The position numbers and the translations under genes were made by a program. From QHXW01 sp963752965 (GTDB lineage: Bacteria > Acidobacteriota > Terriglobia > Bryobacterales > Bryobacteraceae), in contig CAVWAJ010000017.1 in NCBI GenBank assembly GCA_963752965.1, forward strand, positions 434,001 through 498,000: a stretch of 64,000 nucleotides of DNA, written 5' to 3'. Below are positions 51,939-60,908 of this stretch, piece after piece. Position 1 is the stretch's first letter, and each line of letters begins with the position of its first letter. The notes under the pieces are model-generated. The model was not told the origin of the DNA. It searched no databases and saw nothing but the letters and a program-made list of their open reading frames with translations.

Positions 51939-52292
51939 ATGGTTACGAAAGAGGTTGAAGCGTATAAGCGACTTCTGCGTGCCAAGGAGCAGGAGCTGAT
52001 TCACTCGATCGCCAAAATCGAGGTGGACGGTCGCGAAACGAGCGACGTGGACACCCAAGACCCTGTCGACAAGGCCAATGGGTCGCTCGCCAAGGAGTAC
52101 TTCTTCCAGCAGGGCGATTACGATCGGGCCATTTTGGGGCTTGTCCAGGGTGCCCTGGGCCGTGCTGAAAGCGGTGAATTTGGCGTTTGCGTGGCCTGTG
52201 GCCAGCCCGTGGAAAAGAGACGGTTGGATGCGGTTCCGTGGGCCCGCCACTGCATTCGCTGCCAGAATTTGCAAGACAAGGGGCTGCTATGA
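51939..52292 (+). CDS. DksA/TraR-type zinc-finger protein
   Basis: This 117-residue protein has the DksA/TraR arrangement: a helical N-terminal coil (KEVEAYKRLLRAKEQELIHS), a DPVDKAN segment and a C-terminal zinc finger with CVACGQPV and CIRCQN. DksA binds RNA polymerase and helps the stringent response. It is shorter than Escherichia coli DksA. ATG 51939 is chosen because it starts directly with the coil; longer upstream starts have no ribosome binding site. Confidence 0.85.
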   Translation: MVTKEVEAYKRLLRAKEQELIHSIAKIEVDGRETSDVDTQDPVDKANGSLAKEYFFQQGDYDRAILGLVQGALGRAESGEFGVCVACGQPVEKRRLDAVPWARHCIRCQNLQDKGLL

Positions 52293-52403
52293 GAAGGCAG
52301 CCGAGCCCGGAGGTGGGTCTTCTCGAGTAGAATCTGGACAGGTTTCCCGGTTACGCTCCCTTCTGTTGTTCGTCAGGTCCCCCACGGCTTTTTTTCGCTT
52401 CTT

Positions 52404-53132
52404 TTTCCCGACGAGTGCCGCATTTGCAACACAGCCTTAACCGGATTTACTCGCGTTCCCGTCTGTGAGCAATGTCTCGCGGCTCCCACACCGATCGCCG
52501 CCGATTACTTCTGCGTGACTTGCCGCACGCCATTTCAGAATCGGTTTCCGCTCGACGACCAGGGCCGATGCCGGTTGTGCCGTTCCGGCGCGCGAGGATT
52601 CGATGCGGCCTATTGTTTCGGCGCGTATGAGGGCACGCTACGCGAATTGATTCATCTGTTCAAATACGGCGGCATGAAACCGCTAAGCAAGACGCTGGGA
52701 GCTTACTTGGCGTCGGCGCTGCCGCGTGATCAGCAGTTTGATCTCGTTGTTCCCATGCCCTTGCACTGGCGGCGCCAGTGGCAACGCGGCTTCAATCAGT
52801 CCGAGTTGCTGGCCCGGGCCATCGCGCGGCGCTGCGGTGTTCCGATGGAGATTGCGGTGCGCCGTACGCGCGCCACACCTGCCCAGGCAGGTTTGAGCAA
52901 TGCCCGGCGTCGCGAGAATGTGGCCGGAGCCTTTCGCGTAAAGAAGGCAAGCGAGGTTGCAGGACGTCGTGTGCTGCTGATTGATGATGTGATGACTACC
53001 GGCGCGACGGCCAGTGCGTCTGCTCTTGCGCTGAAGCGGGCGGGCGCCAAGCAGGTAACTTTACTGGCACTGGCGCGCGTGGATCGCCGGCTGTTCCAAC
53101 CGGCCAGCGAAGTTCTTACGGAGGTCTCCTAG
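52404..53132 (+). CDS. comF: ComF family protein, start codon unresolved
   Basis: This is a ComF-family phosphoribosyltransferase-like protein, associated with DNA uptake in competent bacteria. The zinc ribbon CRICNTALTGFTRVPVCEQC and CVTCRTPFQ starts the protein, and the PRTase domain with VPMPLHWRRQWQRGFNQSEL and LLIDDVMTTGATASA completes it. The reading frame from 52293 to 52514 has no ATG, GTG or TTG; the first is GTG at 52515, which would cut away the first zinc knuckle. A run of seven T at 52389-52395 lies just upstream and a shifted frame there has TTG at 52366. See the finding on this gene. Confidence 0.75.
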   Translation, partial: FPDECRICNTALTGFTRVPVCEQCLAAPTPIAADYFCVTCRTPFQNRFPLDDQGRCRLCRSGARGFDAAYCFGAYEGTLRELIHLFKYGGMKPLSKTLGAYLASALPRDQQFDLVVPMPLHWRRQWQRGFNQSELLARAIARRCGVPMEIAVRRTRATPAQAGLSNARRRENVAGAFRVKKASEVAGRRVLLIDDVMTTGATASASALALKRAGAKQVTLLALARVDRRLFQPASEVLTEVS

Positions 53133-53133
53133 G

Positions 53134-53661
53134 ATGGCGAGTATGGGCAGGCTGCAAAAACCGGTGCTGGTCCTGAACGCCAGTTATGAGCCGATCAACA
53201 TTTGTGCGGCGCGGCGCGCACTGGTGCTGGTGTTGAAGGGCGTGGCCGCGGCGGAAGAAGAGTCTACGCTCGCGGTGCATTCATCGCGCCACAGCATGCG
53301 CCTGCCGTCTGTGATTCGATTGCTGGAGTACCGGCGCATCCCGCACCAGACGCGCGCCCTTTCGCGCAAGAACATCCTGATGCGCGATCGTTACACCTGC
53401 CAGTACTGCCTGCGGATACTGCCCTCCGGCGAGCTGACGCTCGATCACGTGGTTCCGCGTTCGCGTGCCGGCGAATCGGCTTGGGAGAATCTGGTGGCGT
53501 GCTGCCATCCCTGCAATAACCACAAAGGCAATCGCACACCCGAAGAGGCGGGCATGAAGCTAAGCCGCCAGCCTCGTCCGTTCAGTCTGCACACCAGCCG
53601 CCACTTGATGCGCTTGCTCGGCAAGAGCGACGAGCAGTGGCGCAAGTATCTGTTCTATTGA
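53134..53661 (+). CDS. HNH endonuclease
   Basis: This 175-residue protein is an HNH nuclease of the McrA-like superfamily. The zinc knuckle CQYC and the pair in VACCHPCNNHKGN frame the HNH residues in LTLDHVVPRSRAG and the final NHK. It begins with VLVLNASYEPINI, a conserved opening of a widespread chromosomal HNH family. Its role is unknown; it may act in DNA repair or phage restriction. It starts two bases after the comF stop. Confidence 0.87.
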   Translation: MASMGRLQKPVLVLNASYEPINICAARRALVLVLKGVAAAEEESTLAVHSSRHSMRLPSVIRLLEYRRIPHQTRALSRKNILMRDRYTCQYCLRILPSGELTLDHVVPRSRAGESAWENLVACCHPCNNHKGNRTPEEAGMKLSRQPRPFSLHTSRHLMRLLGKSDEQWRKYLFY

Positions 53662-53672
53662 CGGCTTTCGAT

Positions 53673-54470
53673 TCACAGCAGCCGGAAGTTCACTTCGATG
53701 GTTGCCGGTGCTCGGACGAGTTTCCCATTCCGCATTGCCGGCTTGAATTTCCAGCGCGAAACCGCTTCGATGGCCTTCTCGTCCAGGCCCAGACCTAGGC
53801 CGTGGAGAATGCGGAATGCGCGCGGTTTTCCGTCTTCGCCCACTTCTATCGTCAACACCACCGTGCCCTGATATTTGGCCTTGCGCGCCTCCTCGGAGAA
53901 CTCGGGTTCAACTTTGTAAAGCACGACTGGCGCGACGGCGCCCCCGGCCGTAGTGCCGCCAAAATCAACACCGCCTCCGTCGTGCTGGCCGAATCCCGGG
54001 CCGCTGCGATCACCGATTCCTCCACTGTCACCCGCGCCAATGCCGCCGTTATGACCTGGACCATTCGAAGGCGGACCGTCGCGGCCAAACGGATCGCCAA
54101 TCCGCGCGAGAGCCGGATCAGGCATCCGCACCTCGACTGGCGCTATCAAAGTCGCCTCCATCAGCAGGAGGGGTTTGAAATTCGGCGGTGTCGCCGACGG
54201 TGGAACGAACTGACGCCGGGCAACTCTCGGCAGAACCCCACGACTCGCCGGCAGAAGAGCCCGTCCGCCACCGCCTCCACCGCCGCCGTGTAAGTGAGGG
54301 GCGACCAATCGTGTCCTGTTACTTTCGATAAGCCTCGTGATGCCGGCGCTATGAGGTCTTGTGACCGAGTGCGACGAAACCACGATTAGTAACGCAATGA
54401 CGCCAGCGTGAATCACCAGCGACAGCAGCCGTGCCCTCATCGCCAGGTTAGAATGCAATCCGTACACCAT
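53673..54470 (-). CDS. TonB-like energy transducer
   Basis: This 265-residue protein has an N-terminal transmembrane helix (LSLVIHAGVIALLIVVSS), a glycine- and proline-rich periplasmic linker (HGGGGGGGGR, then GGIGAGDSGGIGDRS) and a C-terminal TonB domain (KVEPEFSEEARKAKYQGTVV, then KAIEAVSRWKFKPA). It transmits proton-motive force to outer-membrane receptors. ATG at 54470 is preferred to an upstream TTG at 54521; ATG at 54440 is another option. No exbB or exbD is adjacent. Confidence 0.85.
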   Translation of the reverse strand: MVYGLHSNLAMRARLLSLVIHAGVIALLIVVSSHSVTRPHSAGITRLIESNRTRLVAPHLHGGGGGGGGRALLPASRGVLPRVARRQFVPPSATPPNFKPLLLMEATLIAPVEVRMPDPALARIGDPFGRDGPPSNGPGHNGGIGAGDSGGIGDRSGPGFGQHDGGGVDFGGTTAGGAVAPVVLYKVEPEFSEEARKAKYQGTVVLTIEVGEDGKPRAFRILHGLGLGLDEKAIEAVSRWKFKPAMRNGKLVRAPATIEVNFRLL

Positions 54471-54651
54471 CCGGCCGCCATTTGTAAGCCGTTGCAGATG
54501 TGTGGCCAGTTGACGTGGCAAGGAGATGTCATGTCGGTGGGCGGCCCACAGTGTGGCACCTGCTTCAACACCACCAACGGCGGCGTGTCCGTCAAGCGGA
54601 AAGAAACATAGCCCGACCGCGTTCCATTTCCCGCTAGAATGGGCGCAGGGA

Positions 54652-56004
54652 ATGGAACAATTCGCGCTGCAATTTCTCCCCGAGCGCCGCGTCTATACGG
54701 TAACCGAACTGAACGCGGCTATCCGCGGAATCCTCGACCGCGAATTTCCCGATGTCTGGGTCGCGGGCGAAATCTCCGGCACAAAGCTCGCCACAAGTGG
54801 CCATTACTACTTCACGCTCAAAGAGCGCGACGCTCAGGTGCGCTGCGTTTGTTTCCGCTCGACGCACCGCTACCTCAAGTTCAAGCCGCAGGACGGCGTG
54901 GCGGTGGTGGCTCGCGGCCGCATTGATGTTTTCGAAGCGCGCGGCGAATACCAGTTGTTGGTCGAGTTTCTCGAACCGCAGGGGCACGGGGCTCTCCAGT
55001 TTGCCTTCGAGCAGCTCAAGAAGAAGCTCGCCGCCGAAGGGCTGTTTGATCCCGCCCGCAAGCGCCCACTCCCTCGTTTTCCCCGGCGTATCGGCATCGT
55101 GACATCGCCTCGCGGCGCCGTGATTTCCGACATGCTTCACATTATCGAGCGGCGTTTTCCCGGATTGCACGTGCGGCTTTTCCCGGCGACGGTGCAGGGC
55201 GAAGGCTCCATCGACGAGGTCTGCCGCGGGATCGAGTACTTCAGCCGGACCCCCTGGGCCGAGCTCGTCATCGTGGCGCGGGGAGGTGGTTCGATCGAGG
55301 ACTTGTGGACGTTCAATGAAGAAGCTGTGGCACGCGCCATGGCGGCCTGCTCTGTTCCCGTGGTCTCGGCCATCGGGCATGAAACCGACGTAACCATTGC
55401 GGACTTCGTCGCCGATCTGCGCGCGCCGACGCCGTCGGCAGCCGCCGAGTTGGTGGTCCGCACGCGGGAGGAGTTGCTTGGCAGCATCGAAACGTTCCGG
55501 CGGCATCTGTCGCAGGCGGCGCGCTACCGTTTGGCCATGGCGCGGCGCCAAGCCGATCTGCAAGGCATCCAGCGCGCCTTGACCGTATTTCATCGTGCGG
55601 TGGGGAGGCGGCTGCAAAGGGTCGACGAGCAAGAGTACCGGTTGCGTGAGCGTATTCGAGCGCTAGTCGAAGCCGGGTTTCGCGAGCAGCGCGCACTCGA
55701 ATCGCGCCTCCACCGCTACGATCCTCGCCCGCGGTTTGCGCGGGACCGGCGGCGACTGGAGACGGCCGGTGCCTCGATGGAGCAGAGACTTCGGCTCGAC
55801 CTTGCCCGCCGCGCCGGCCGTTTGCAAGAACTGTCTGCCAAGCTCTCGCAGTTGAGCCCAATCCGCATTTTGGAACGAGGGTATGCGATTGTGACGAAAG
55901 AGTCCGGGGAAATCGTTAGCGACAGCCGCAAGGCGCCGCCGGGCTCGGCGCTCCACGTCCGGCTGGCCAAAGGCGCCTTGGACGCCACCGTCACCCGGAA
56001 TTGA
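54652..56004 (+). CDS. xseA: Exodeoxyribonuclease VII large subunit
   Basis: This 450-residue protein is the catalytic subunit of exonuclease VII, which degrades single-stranded DNA. An N-terminal OB-fold (VYTVTELNAAIRGILDREFP, DVWVAGEIS) precedes the nuclease domain with RRIGIVTSPRGAVISDML and IVARGGGSIEDLW, then a long coiled coil and a final beta segment (ILERGYAIVTKESGEIV). The ATG at 54652 is used; the open frame before it is low-complexity. The small subunit xseB is not adjacent. Confidence 0.95.
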   Translation: MEQFALQFLPERRVYTVTELNAAIRGILDREFPDVWVAGEISGTKLATSGHYYFTLKERDAQVRCVCFRSTHRYLKFKPQDGVAVVARGRIDVFEARGEYQLLVEFLEPQGHGALQFAFEQLKKKLAAEGLFDPARKRPLPRFPRRIGIVTSPRGAVISDMLHIIERRFPGLHVRLFPATVQGEGSIDEVCRGIEYFSRTPWAELVIVARGGGSIEDLWTFNEEAVARAMAACSVPVVSAIGHETDVTIADFVADLRAPTPSAAAELVVRTREELLGSIETFRRHLSQAARYRLAMARRQADLQGIQRALTVFHRAVGRRLQRVDEQEYRLRERIRALVEAGFREQRALESRLHRYDPRPRFARDRRRLETAGASMEQRLRLDLARRAGRLQELSAKLSQLSPIRILERGYAIVTKESGEIVSDSRKAPPGSALHVRLAKGALDATVTRN

Positions 56005-56023
56005 TGCTGTCCCCTGCTAGAAT

Positions 56024-56569
56024 GTGAGTAACTTCATGGCTCTGGATTCGATCAAGGGATCCCTCAAGGAGAAAGGCGTGCGCCTGACCCGGCAGCGCGA
56101 GTTGCTCCTTGAACTGATCGACAAAAGCGGTGAACACCTCGACGCCGAACGCCTGTTCCAACTGGCCAAGGAGCAGAATCCCAAGTTGAATCGAGTAACC
56201 GTCTATCGCACGCTCAAACTGCTCAAGCAGGGCGGCCTTGTGGACGAACTGGACCTCATGCACTACGGCGGGGACCAGCACTACTACGAGACGCGCATGA
56301 AGCAGGAACACGCGCACGTGATCTGTCTGCGGTGCGGCAAGGTAGAGGAGTTCTTTGGCGAGCCTTTGCAGCGGCTGCGACGGCAAATCGAAAGCCACTT
56401 CGGATTTCAAGTCCTGTTGGCCCGGACCGAGGTCGGCGGCTTTTGCTCGCACTGTCAATCTTTGCGGGCGCGGGAAATGGAGCAGGCCGCGCGCGAGTCG
56501 GCCGCGCAGCAGGCTCTGGCGGAGACTGATGGGCCGGGGCATCGTTCCCGGTCTAAGCGGCCCGCCTGA
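56024..56569 (+). CDS. Fur-family transcriptional repressor
   Basis: This 181-residue protein has the Fur winged-helix domain (GVRLTRQRELLLELIDKSGEH, RVTVYRTLKLLKQGG) and dimerisation domain with metal-binding histidines and the structural zinc cysteines CLRC and CSHC. It could be Fur, PerR or Zur; the exact metal is not decided by these motifs. The extra C-terminal tail is charged. GTG 56024 is used and ATG 56036 is possible. It overlaps the next gene's start by one base, so the two are in one operon. Confidence 0.87.
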   Translation: MSNFMALDSIKGSLKEKGVRLTRQRELLLELIDKSGEHLDAERLFQLAKEQNPKLNRVTVYRTLKLLKQGGLVDELDLMHYGGDQHYYETRMKQEHAHVICLRCGKVEEFFGEPLQRLRRQIESHFGFQVLLARTEVGGFCSHCQSLRAREMEQAARESAAQQALAETDGPGHRSRSKRPA

Positions 56570-58257
56570 TGGCTCTAGAGGCCTCTGCCAGCGCCAGCAC
56601 GGCTTCCCTGATCGTTGTCGACCCCAACGGCCATCGTGCGCGGGTGGAGATCAAGCCCGTACCGTTCAAGATCGGCCGGCAGGCGGACAACGATCTGATC
56701 CTGCGTGACAGCCGCGCATCCCGCAATCACGCGCAGATCGTGCTGGAAAACGGCCAGTACATCATCGAAGACGCGGGCAGCCGACACGGTGTGTACGTCA
56801 ACGGCACGCGCGTGGAGCGTCAATTCCTGCGCAATTCCGATCGCATCGAGTTCGGCGTTTCCGATTCCTACCAGCTCATTTTCGCCCTGGATGGAGCCGA
56901 ACTGAAGCGCCTCATGGAGCAATTGCCCGGCCAGGAGCAGATCGTACGAGCCGGCGCCGGGGCAAATCTTGCGAAGCTGCGCGCGGTGCTCGAAGTGGCG
57001 CGAACGCTGCAAACTTCGTTCTCCACGCAGGACGTTCTGAACTCCGTGGTGGACGCCGCGCTCACGGTTACGGGCGCTGAGCGCGGATTCCTGATGCTGC
57101 GCCGCACGGACGATCTCGAGATCAAAGTGGCGCGGGACAACCGCGGCAAGCCGCTGGCCGAGTCTGACCTGCGCGTACCCCGCCGCGTGATCCGCCGCGC
57201 GCTCGAGCAGCGCCGTGAGTTGCTCTCCATGAACTTCGATCCGCACGCCGCGAGCGAGATCACCACCGAGCACAGCGTGGCCGATCTCGAGCTGCGCAGC
57301 GTGGTGTGCGTTCCGCTGGTGCGCATCAACGCAGGAGCCGCGCAGGACACCAGCGTTCTCTCCACCCAAAATGACACCGTGGGCCTGCTCTACATGGACT
57401 CGCGCGGTGTGGCCGCCGATCTTTCCGGAGGAAATCGAGAGCTGCTGCAAACGCTGGCCATCGAGGCTTCCACGATTCTCGAGAATGCTCGCCTGATCGA
57501 GGAGGAGCGCCAGAAGGAGAAGATCGAAGAAGAACTCAGCGTGGCGCGAACCATCCAGCAGAGTCTGCTGCCGCGCCGGCTGCCCACTGAAGGCTGGTTC
57601 CGTGCTTGCGGTTCGAGCATCGCGTCCCATCAGGTGGGTGGCGATTACTTTGACGTGGTAAAGGTCAGTGAATCTTGCTGGGCCACTGTCGTGGCCGATG
57701 TCTCCGGGAAGGGCGTTAGTTCGGCGCTGCTCGCGTCGCTACTGCAAGGGGCGTTTCTCACGGCGTCGGATGCGTCCGATCAGATGGCCCCTCAAGTTCA
57801 GCGGATCAACCGGTTCTTGAATGAACGAACCGAAGGCGGCAAGTACGCGACGATCTTCTACTGCCTGCTCGATCGCGACGGGAGCCTGCATTACATCAAT
57901 GCCGGCCAATGTGCGCCTATACTGCTATCGCGCGACGGAAGGTGGGAATATCTAGCGACCACTGCTGTGCCGGTCGGCCTTCTTCCCCAGGCTGAGTTTG
58001 TGGTCGAAAAGCGGCAGCTTGCGCCGGGCGATCGACTGGTGATCTACAGCGATGGCGTGACCGAAGCGCAGAATGCCCACAGCGAATTCTTCGGCCGGAA
58101 ACACCTTCGGGAAATCGCCGTGTCTCACGCGGCCGATGCCGGCCCGGCGCTCCACGACGCCGTCCTAGGCGCGGTGAAAACGTTCGTGGACAGTGCTCCG
58201 CAGGCGGATGACATCACGCTGGTGGTCATCGAGTACCAGCCGGACCATTCAAGCTAG
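56569..58257 (+). CDS. FHA-GAF-PP2C (RsbU/SpoIIE-type) phosphatase
   Basis: This 562-residue signalling protein has three domains. An FHA domain (about 25-100, FKIGRQADNDLILRDSRASR, then NHAQIVLENG) would read phosphothreonine. A GAF domain (about 140-310, VTGAERGFLMLRRTDDLEIK) would sense a small molecule. A C-terminal SpoIIE/RsbU-type PP2C phosphatase (about 330-555) has VGGDYFDVV, ADVSGKGVSSALLASLL, NAGQCAPILL and YSDGVTEAQN, plus the ending ADDITLVVIEYQ. It probably dephosphorylates an anti-sigma antagonist, but no partner is nearby. It is co-operonic with the Fur-family gene, and its end overlaps the convergent TPR gene by 32 bp. Confidence 0.92.
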   Translation: MALEASASASTASLIVVDPNGHRARVEIKPVPFKIGRQADNDLILRDSRASRNHAQIVLENGQYIIEDAGSRHGVYVNGTRVERQFLRNSDRIEFGVSDSYQLIFALDGAELKRLMEQLPGQEQIVRAGAGANLAKLRAVLEVARTLQTSFSTQDVLNSVVDAALTVTGAERGFLMLRRTDDLEIKVARDNRGKPLAESDLRVPRRVIRRALEQRRELLSMNFDPHAASEITTEHSVADLELRSVVCVPLVRINAGAAQDTSVLSTQNDTVGLLYMDSRGVAADLSGGNRELLQTLAIEASTILENARLIEEERQKEKIEEELSVARTIQQSLLPRRLPTEGWFRACGSSIASHQVGGDYFDVVKVSESCWATVVADVSGKGVSSALLASLLQGAFLTASDASDQMAPQVQRINRFLNERTEGGKYATIFYCLLDRDGSLHYINAGQCAPILLSRDGRWEYLATTAVPVGLLPQAEFVVEKRQLAPGDRLVIYSDGVTEAQNAHSEFFGRKHLREIAVSHAADAGPALHDAVLGAVKTFVDSAPQADDITLVVIEYQPDHSS

Positions 58258-60121
58258 CGAATAGACGAAGGCTCTTCTCTGCTTCGGCCCGCTGGCCCTG
58301 TTTTTCGAGCACGGCGGCACGCAGGAACAACAAGCGGGGAAACGCAAGCGAAGCGAACAGCTCGGGCGCCGGGTTCGGCACGGGGTTCCGTTGGACAAAT
58401 GGGGCAGCATCTTGGAGACGGCCGGTTTCGACCTGTGCCCAGGCCACCAGGACGGGGAGGATCTCGTGCGGCGTGGGAGCCGAGTGCTGGTACACGTCCT
58501 GAAGCACCGGCAGGGCCGACGCAAAATCTTTCTGTAACAGGAGCGCATAGCCGAGCATGAGTTGCCGCGTCTCTTCTCCGGCGCCAGGCAGAAGCTGCAG
58601 GGCGCGCTGTTTCCATTCAGCGGAAGATACCGGAGTCCCGGACAGGAAGCGCGCGACGGCTGCTAGTCCCGCGCCATCCGCCCGTTCGGCAAAATCGCGA
58701 GCGCGCTTACGATCGCCAAGATCCAGCTCCCACACGGCAATTTGCGCGTTGACCTGCTGTGCAGGGCCAGGAGGCAGACTCCGGGCCAGACCATCCAACA
58801 TTGCCACCGCCTGCTGTCTGCGGCCGCTGAGGAACTCCCACTCGGCATAGCGAAACTCCGCCAGCTGGTCCTTGGCTTTACGGCGAGTCTCCAGGTACTG
58901 ATTGAAGAGCGCGTCAGCGCCGATGGTGTCACCCGTCCTCAAACGAGCGTGGGCCGCCTTGAGCAATGCGCCGCCACCGTTGAAGCCCGGGTCCTTCTCG
59001 AAGGACTCGCGGTAGTAGCGCTCCGCTGCGGGGAATTGGCCGAAGTAGAAGTTCACATCACCGAGCGAGTCCAGAGCATTTGGATCGGCGGGCTGGAGCC
59101 GCCGGTACTCATCCAGCGCTTTCGTAGCCGCGCTCAAATCGCCGGCGTACATCTCCGCATAGCCGAGCTCGTTGAGAAGCACGGCGCTCGTCGGTTCGGC
59201 GGCGAGCGCCATTCTGAAGTTTTGCGTCGCCTCCGCATATCTCCGGCCATTCAAGTTGAGGCGAGCCAGACGATGGAGCAATTGCAAGTCGGTGGGATCG
59301 AATCGCACGGCGGTCTCGAGCGCCTGCACGCTGGCTGTGACGTCGCCGCGCAGCTCGGCGGCGAGGGCGGCGAGACGCGCGCGGTCCAGCTCGGAAATCG
59401 AACTACCGCGGGCCGAGGCGAGCGCCGTGATTCTCTCCACTTCCGCTCGATTCCCTTGCTCAGCGGCCCATTCGGCCCATGTTACGTACGCCTGTCCGAA
59501 GTTCGGATCCGTTGCGGCAGCTCGGGTGAAAGCCGCCGCGGAGGCTGCTGCATCCGCCGATTCCAGGCCTGCGCAATACTCGCGCAGTGCCGCGTCACTC
59601 CGCGTTCCAAAACGCCGGACCGGAGCGGTCACCTCTTTCGCCAGAGAATCGGCGAGCGGGATCACTCCCTCTGATTCCGGGCCGTTCATGGCCAATACGC
59701 GTTCGACTTTTCCGCGGGAAGTATCGAACAACGCCGCATCCAGGCGCAGGCGCGTGCCCAAACGCGATAGGCGGCCATAGAGAATCCGGTTGGCGCCGGC
59801 CAGCAACGCCGCCTGACGCTCGGTTGAAATCCCCGGCGCGCTGAGTGGGCGCAGCCCGAAAGCTCGGTCTGATGCGTGCAGTGTGCTGAATGGAATCACA
59901 GAGACGGTGCGCGAGCCGGTCAATTCGGCGGCCATTACCTCGGGAACAGCGCGCCCCATCCAATTCAGCGCATCGTCACCAGTCAGGTTTTCGAACCGCA
60001 GGATAGCGATGCGCTCGATGCCAGGTGGTTGGCTCCTTGAGCAGGAAAAAGTCAGGGTGGCGAGCGCCAAAAGAATAAGCGCACTCGGCGTGCGGCCGGT
60101 TCGCTCCCGGCTACAGAACAC
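58226..60121 (-). CDS. Lipoprotein-like TPR protein with N-terminal domain
   Basis: This 631-residue protein starts with a lipoprotein-type signal (ALATLTFSC). Residues 35-165 resemble a TolB/FlgO-like domain (IERIAILRFENLTGDDAL, MAAELTGSRTVSVIPFS) that is common before TPR repeats in acidobacterial proteins. The rest is a series of TPR repeats (for example ATQNFRMALAAEPTSAVLLN and ALDSLGDVNFYFGQFPAAER). Role unknown; probably a protein-interaction scaffold in the envelope. It overlaps both neighbours (end with the convergent PP2C gene, start with the upstream TPR gene). Confidence 0.8.
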   Translation of the reverse strand: MFCSRERTGRTPSALILLALATLTFSCSRSQPPGIERIAILRFENLTGDDALNWMGRAVPEVMAAELTGSRTVSVIPFSTLHASDRAFGLRPLSAPGISTERQAALLAGANRILYGRLSRLGTRLRLDAALFDTSRGKVERVLAMNGPESEGVIPLADSLAKEVTAPVRRFGTRSDAALREYCAGLESADAAASAAAFTRAAATDPNFGQAYVTWAEWAAEQGNRAEVERITALASARGSSISELDRARLAALAAELRGDVTASVQALETAVRFDPTDLQLLHRLARLNLNGRRYAEATQNFRMALAAEPTSAVLLNELGYAEMYAGDLSAATKALDEYRRLQPADPNALDSLGDVNFYFGQFPAAERYYRESFEKDPGFNGGGALLKAAHARLRTGDTIGADALFNQYLETRRKAKDQLAEFRYAEWEFLSGRRQQAVAMLDGLARSLPPGPAQQVNAQIAVWELDLGDRKRARDFAERADGAGLAAVARFLSGTPVSSAEWKQRALQLLPGAGEETRQLMLGYALLLQKDFASALPVLQDVYQHSAPTPHEILPVLVAWAQVETGRLQDAAPFVQRNPVPNPAPELFASLAFPRLLFLRAAVLEKQGQRAEAEKSLRLFASLNGPAGTR

Positions 60122-60893
60122 GCGGTTCCATGGTGAGCAGTTCCTGGAACTCGGGCAGCTTACGGAGCGATGTAAACTCGGGATCCTCCATCATCTTCTT
60201 TCGGTCGGTCAATCCTTCCTCCAGCGCTTTGCGAATGTAAGTCAGCGCGCGCTCGTTCATTCCCGCCTTGGCGTACGTTTTCGCCAGGTAATAGTGGAAC
60301 TTGGCGCGCTCTTCCACGCTGCGCTCCTGCAACAGGATGCCCCAGGAGTTACGATGCTCGAACACCTCAGGATCGAGCGCTAGCGCCTTCTCGTAGATCT
60401 CAGCCGCCTTCTTGTAATTCTTGCGCGCGAAAAACGCAGTCCCTAGATTACTGTAAATCGAGGCCGAGTTCGGAGTCAGCGTCAGCGCCCGTTGGTAGAG
60501 CTTTGTCGCGCGGCGGTAGCTCTTTCTCGAATAGTAGATCGTTCCGAGGTTGTTGACGGCTTCGGCATAGTTGGTGTCGAGTTTTATCGCTCGCTCGTAG
60601 TATCGCTTGGCAATATCGGTTTGCATCATCTGGTGGTACGCGATACCGATTTTATTTTGGATCACAGCCGAATCGAGAGGGCATTGTTTATACATCTCGG
60701 CCGCCTCCCGGTACATCTTGCGCGCCATGAGAATGTCGGCGCGTTTTTCCGGCGTCAACGGGGCGGGGGTAGGCGTCGTAACGGCGGGTTCCGTGTGGTC
60801 GGGCAGCTTCGAAGGATCTAGAAGTGAATTCTGCGCGGAAATTGTTGCGGAACAGCAGAGAACAGAAGCGAGAAACCAGCGGGTCGAGACCAT
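60111..60893 (-). CDS. TPR-repeat protein, exported
   Basis: This 260-residue protein has an N-terminal signal peptide (MVSTRWFLASVLCCSATISA), a proline-rich linker and about five TPR repeats (YAEAVNNLGTIYYSRKSYRR, ASIYSNLGTAFFARKNYKKA, ERALTYIRKALEEG). It is likely periplasmic. Its 3' end overlaps the next TPR gene by 11 bases, which suggests that the two work together. Confidence 0.82.
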   Translation of the reverse strand: MVSTRWFLASVLCCSATISAQNSLLDPSKLPDHTEPAVTTPTPAPLTPEKRADILMARKMYREAAEMYKQCPLDSAVIQNKIGIAYHQMMQTDIAKRYYERAIKLDTNYAEAVNNLGTIYYSRKSYRRATKLYQRALTLTPNSASIYSNLGTAFFARKNYKKAAEIYEKALALDPEVFEHRNSWGILLQERSVEERAKFHYYLAKTYAKAGMNERALTYIRKALEEGLTDRKKMMEDPEFTSLRKLPEFQELLTMEPRVL

Positions 60894-60908
60894 ACGGCCT
60901 CCTTGGCT

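Noticed and set aside
52078..52440. Frame of 120 codons overlapping the dksA-like gene and comF
   Set aside because: The DksA-like gene owns this region in another frame; only its tail may matter for the comF start question.
58742..59674. Plus-strand open frame of 310 codons
   Set aside because: Antisense to the TPR lipoprotein gene; no recognisable domain.
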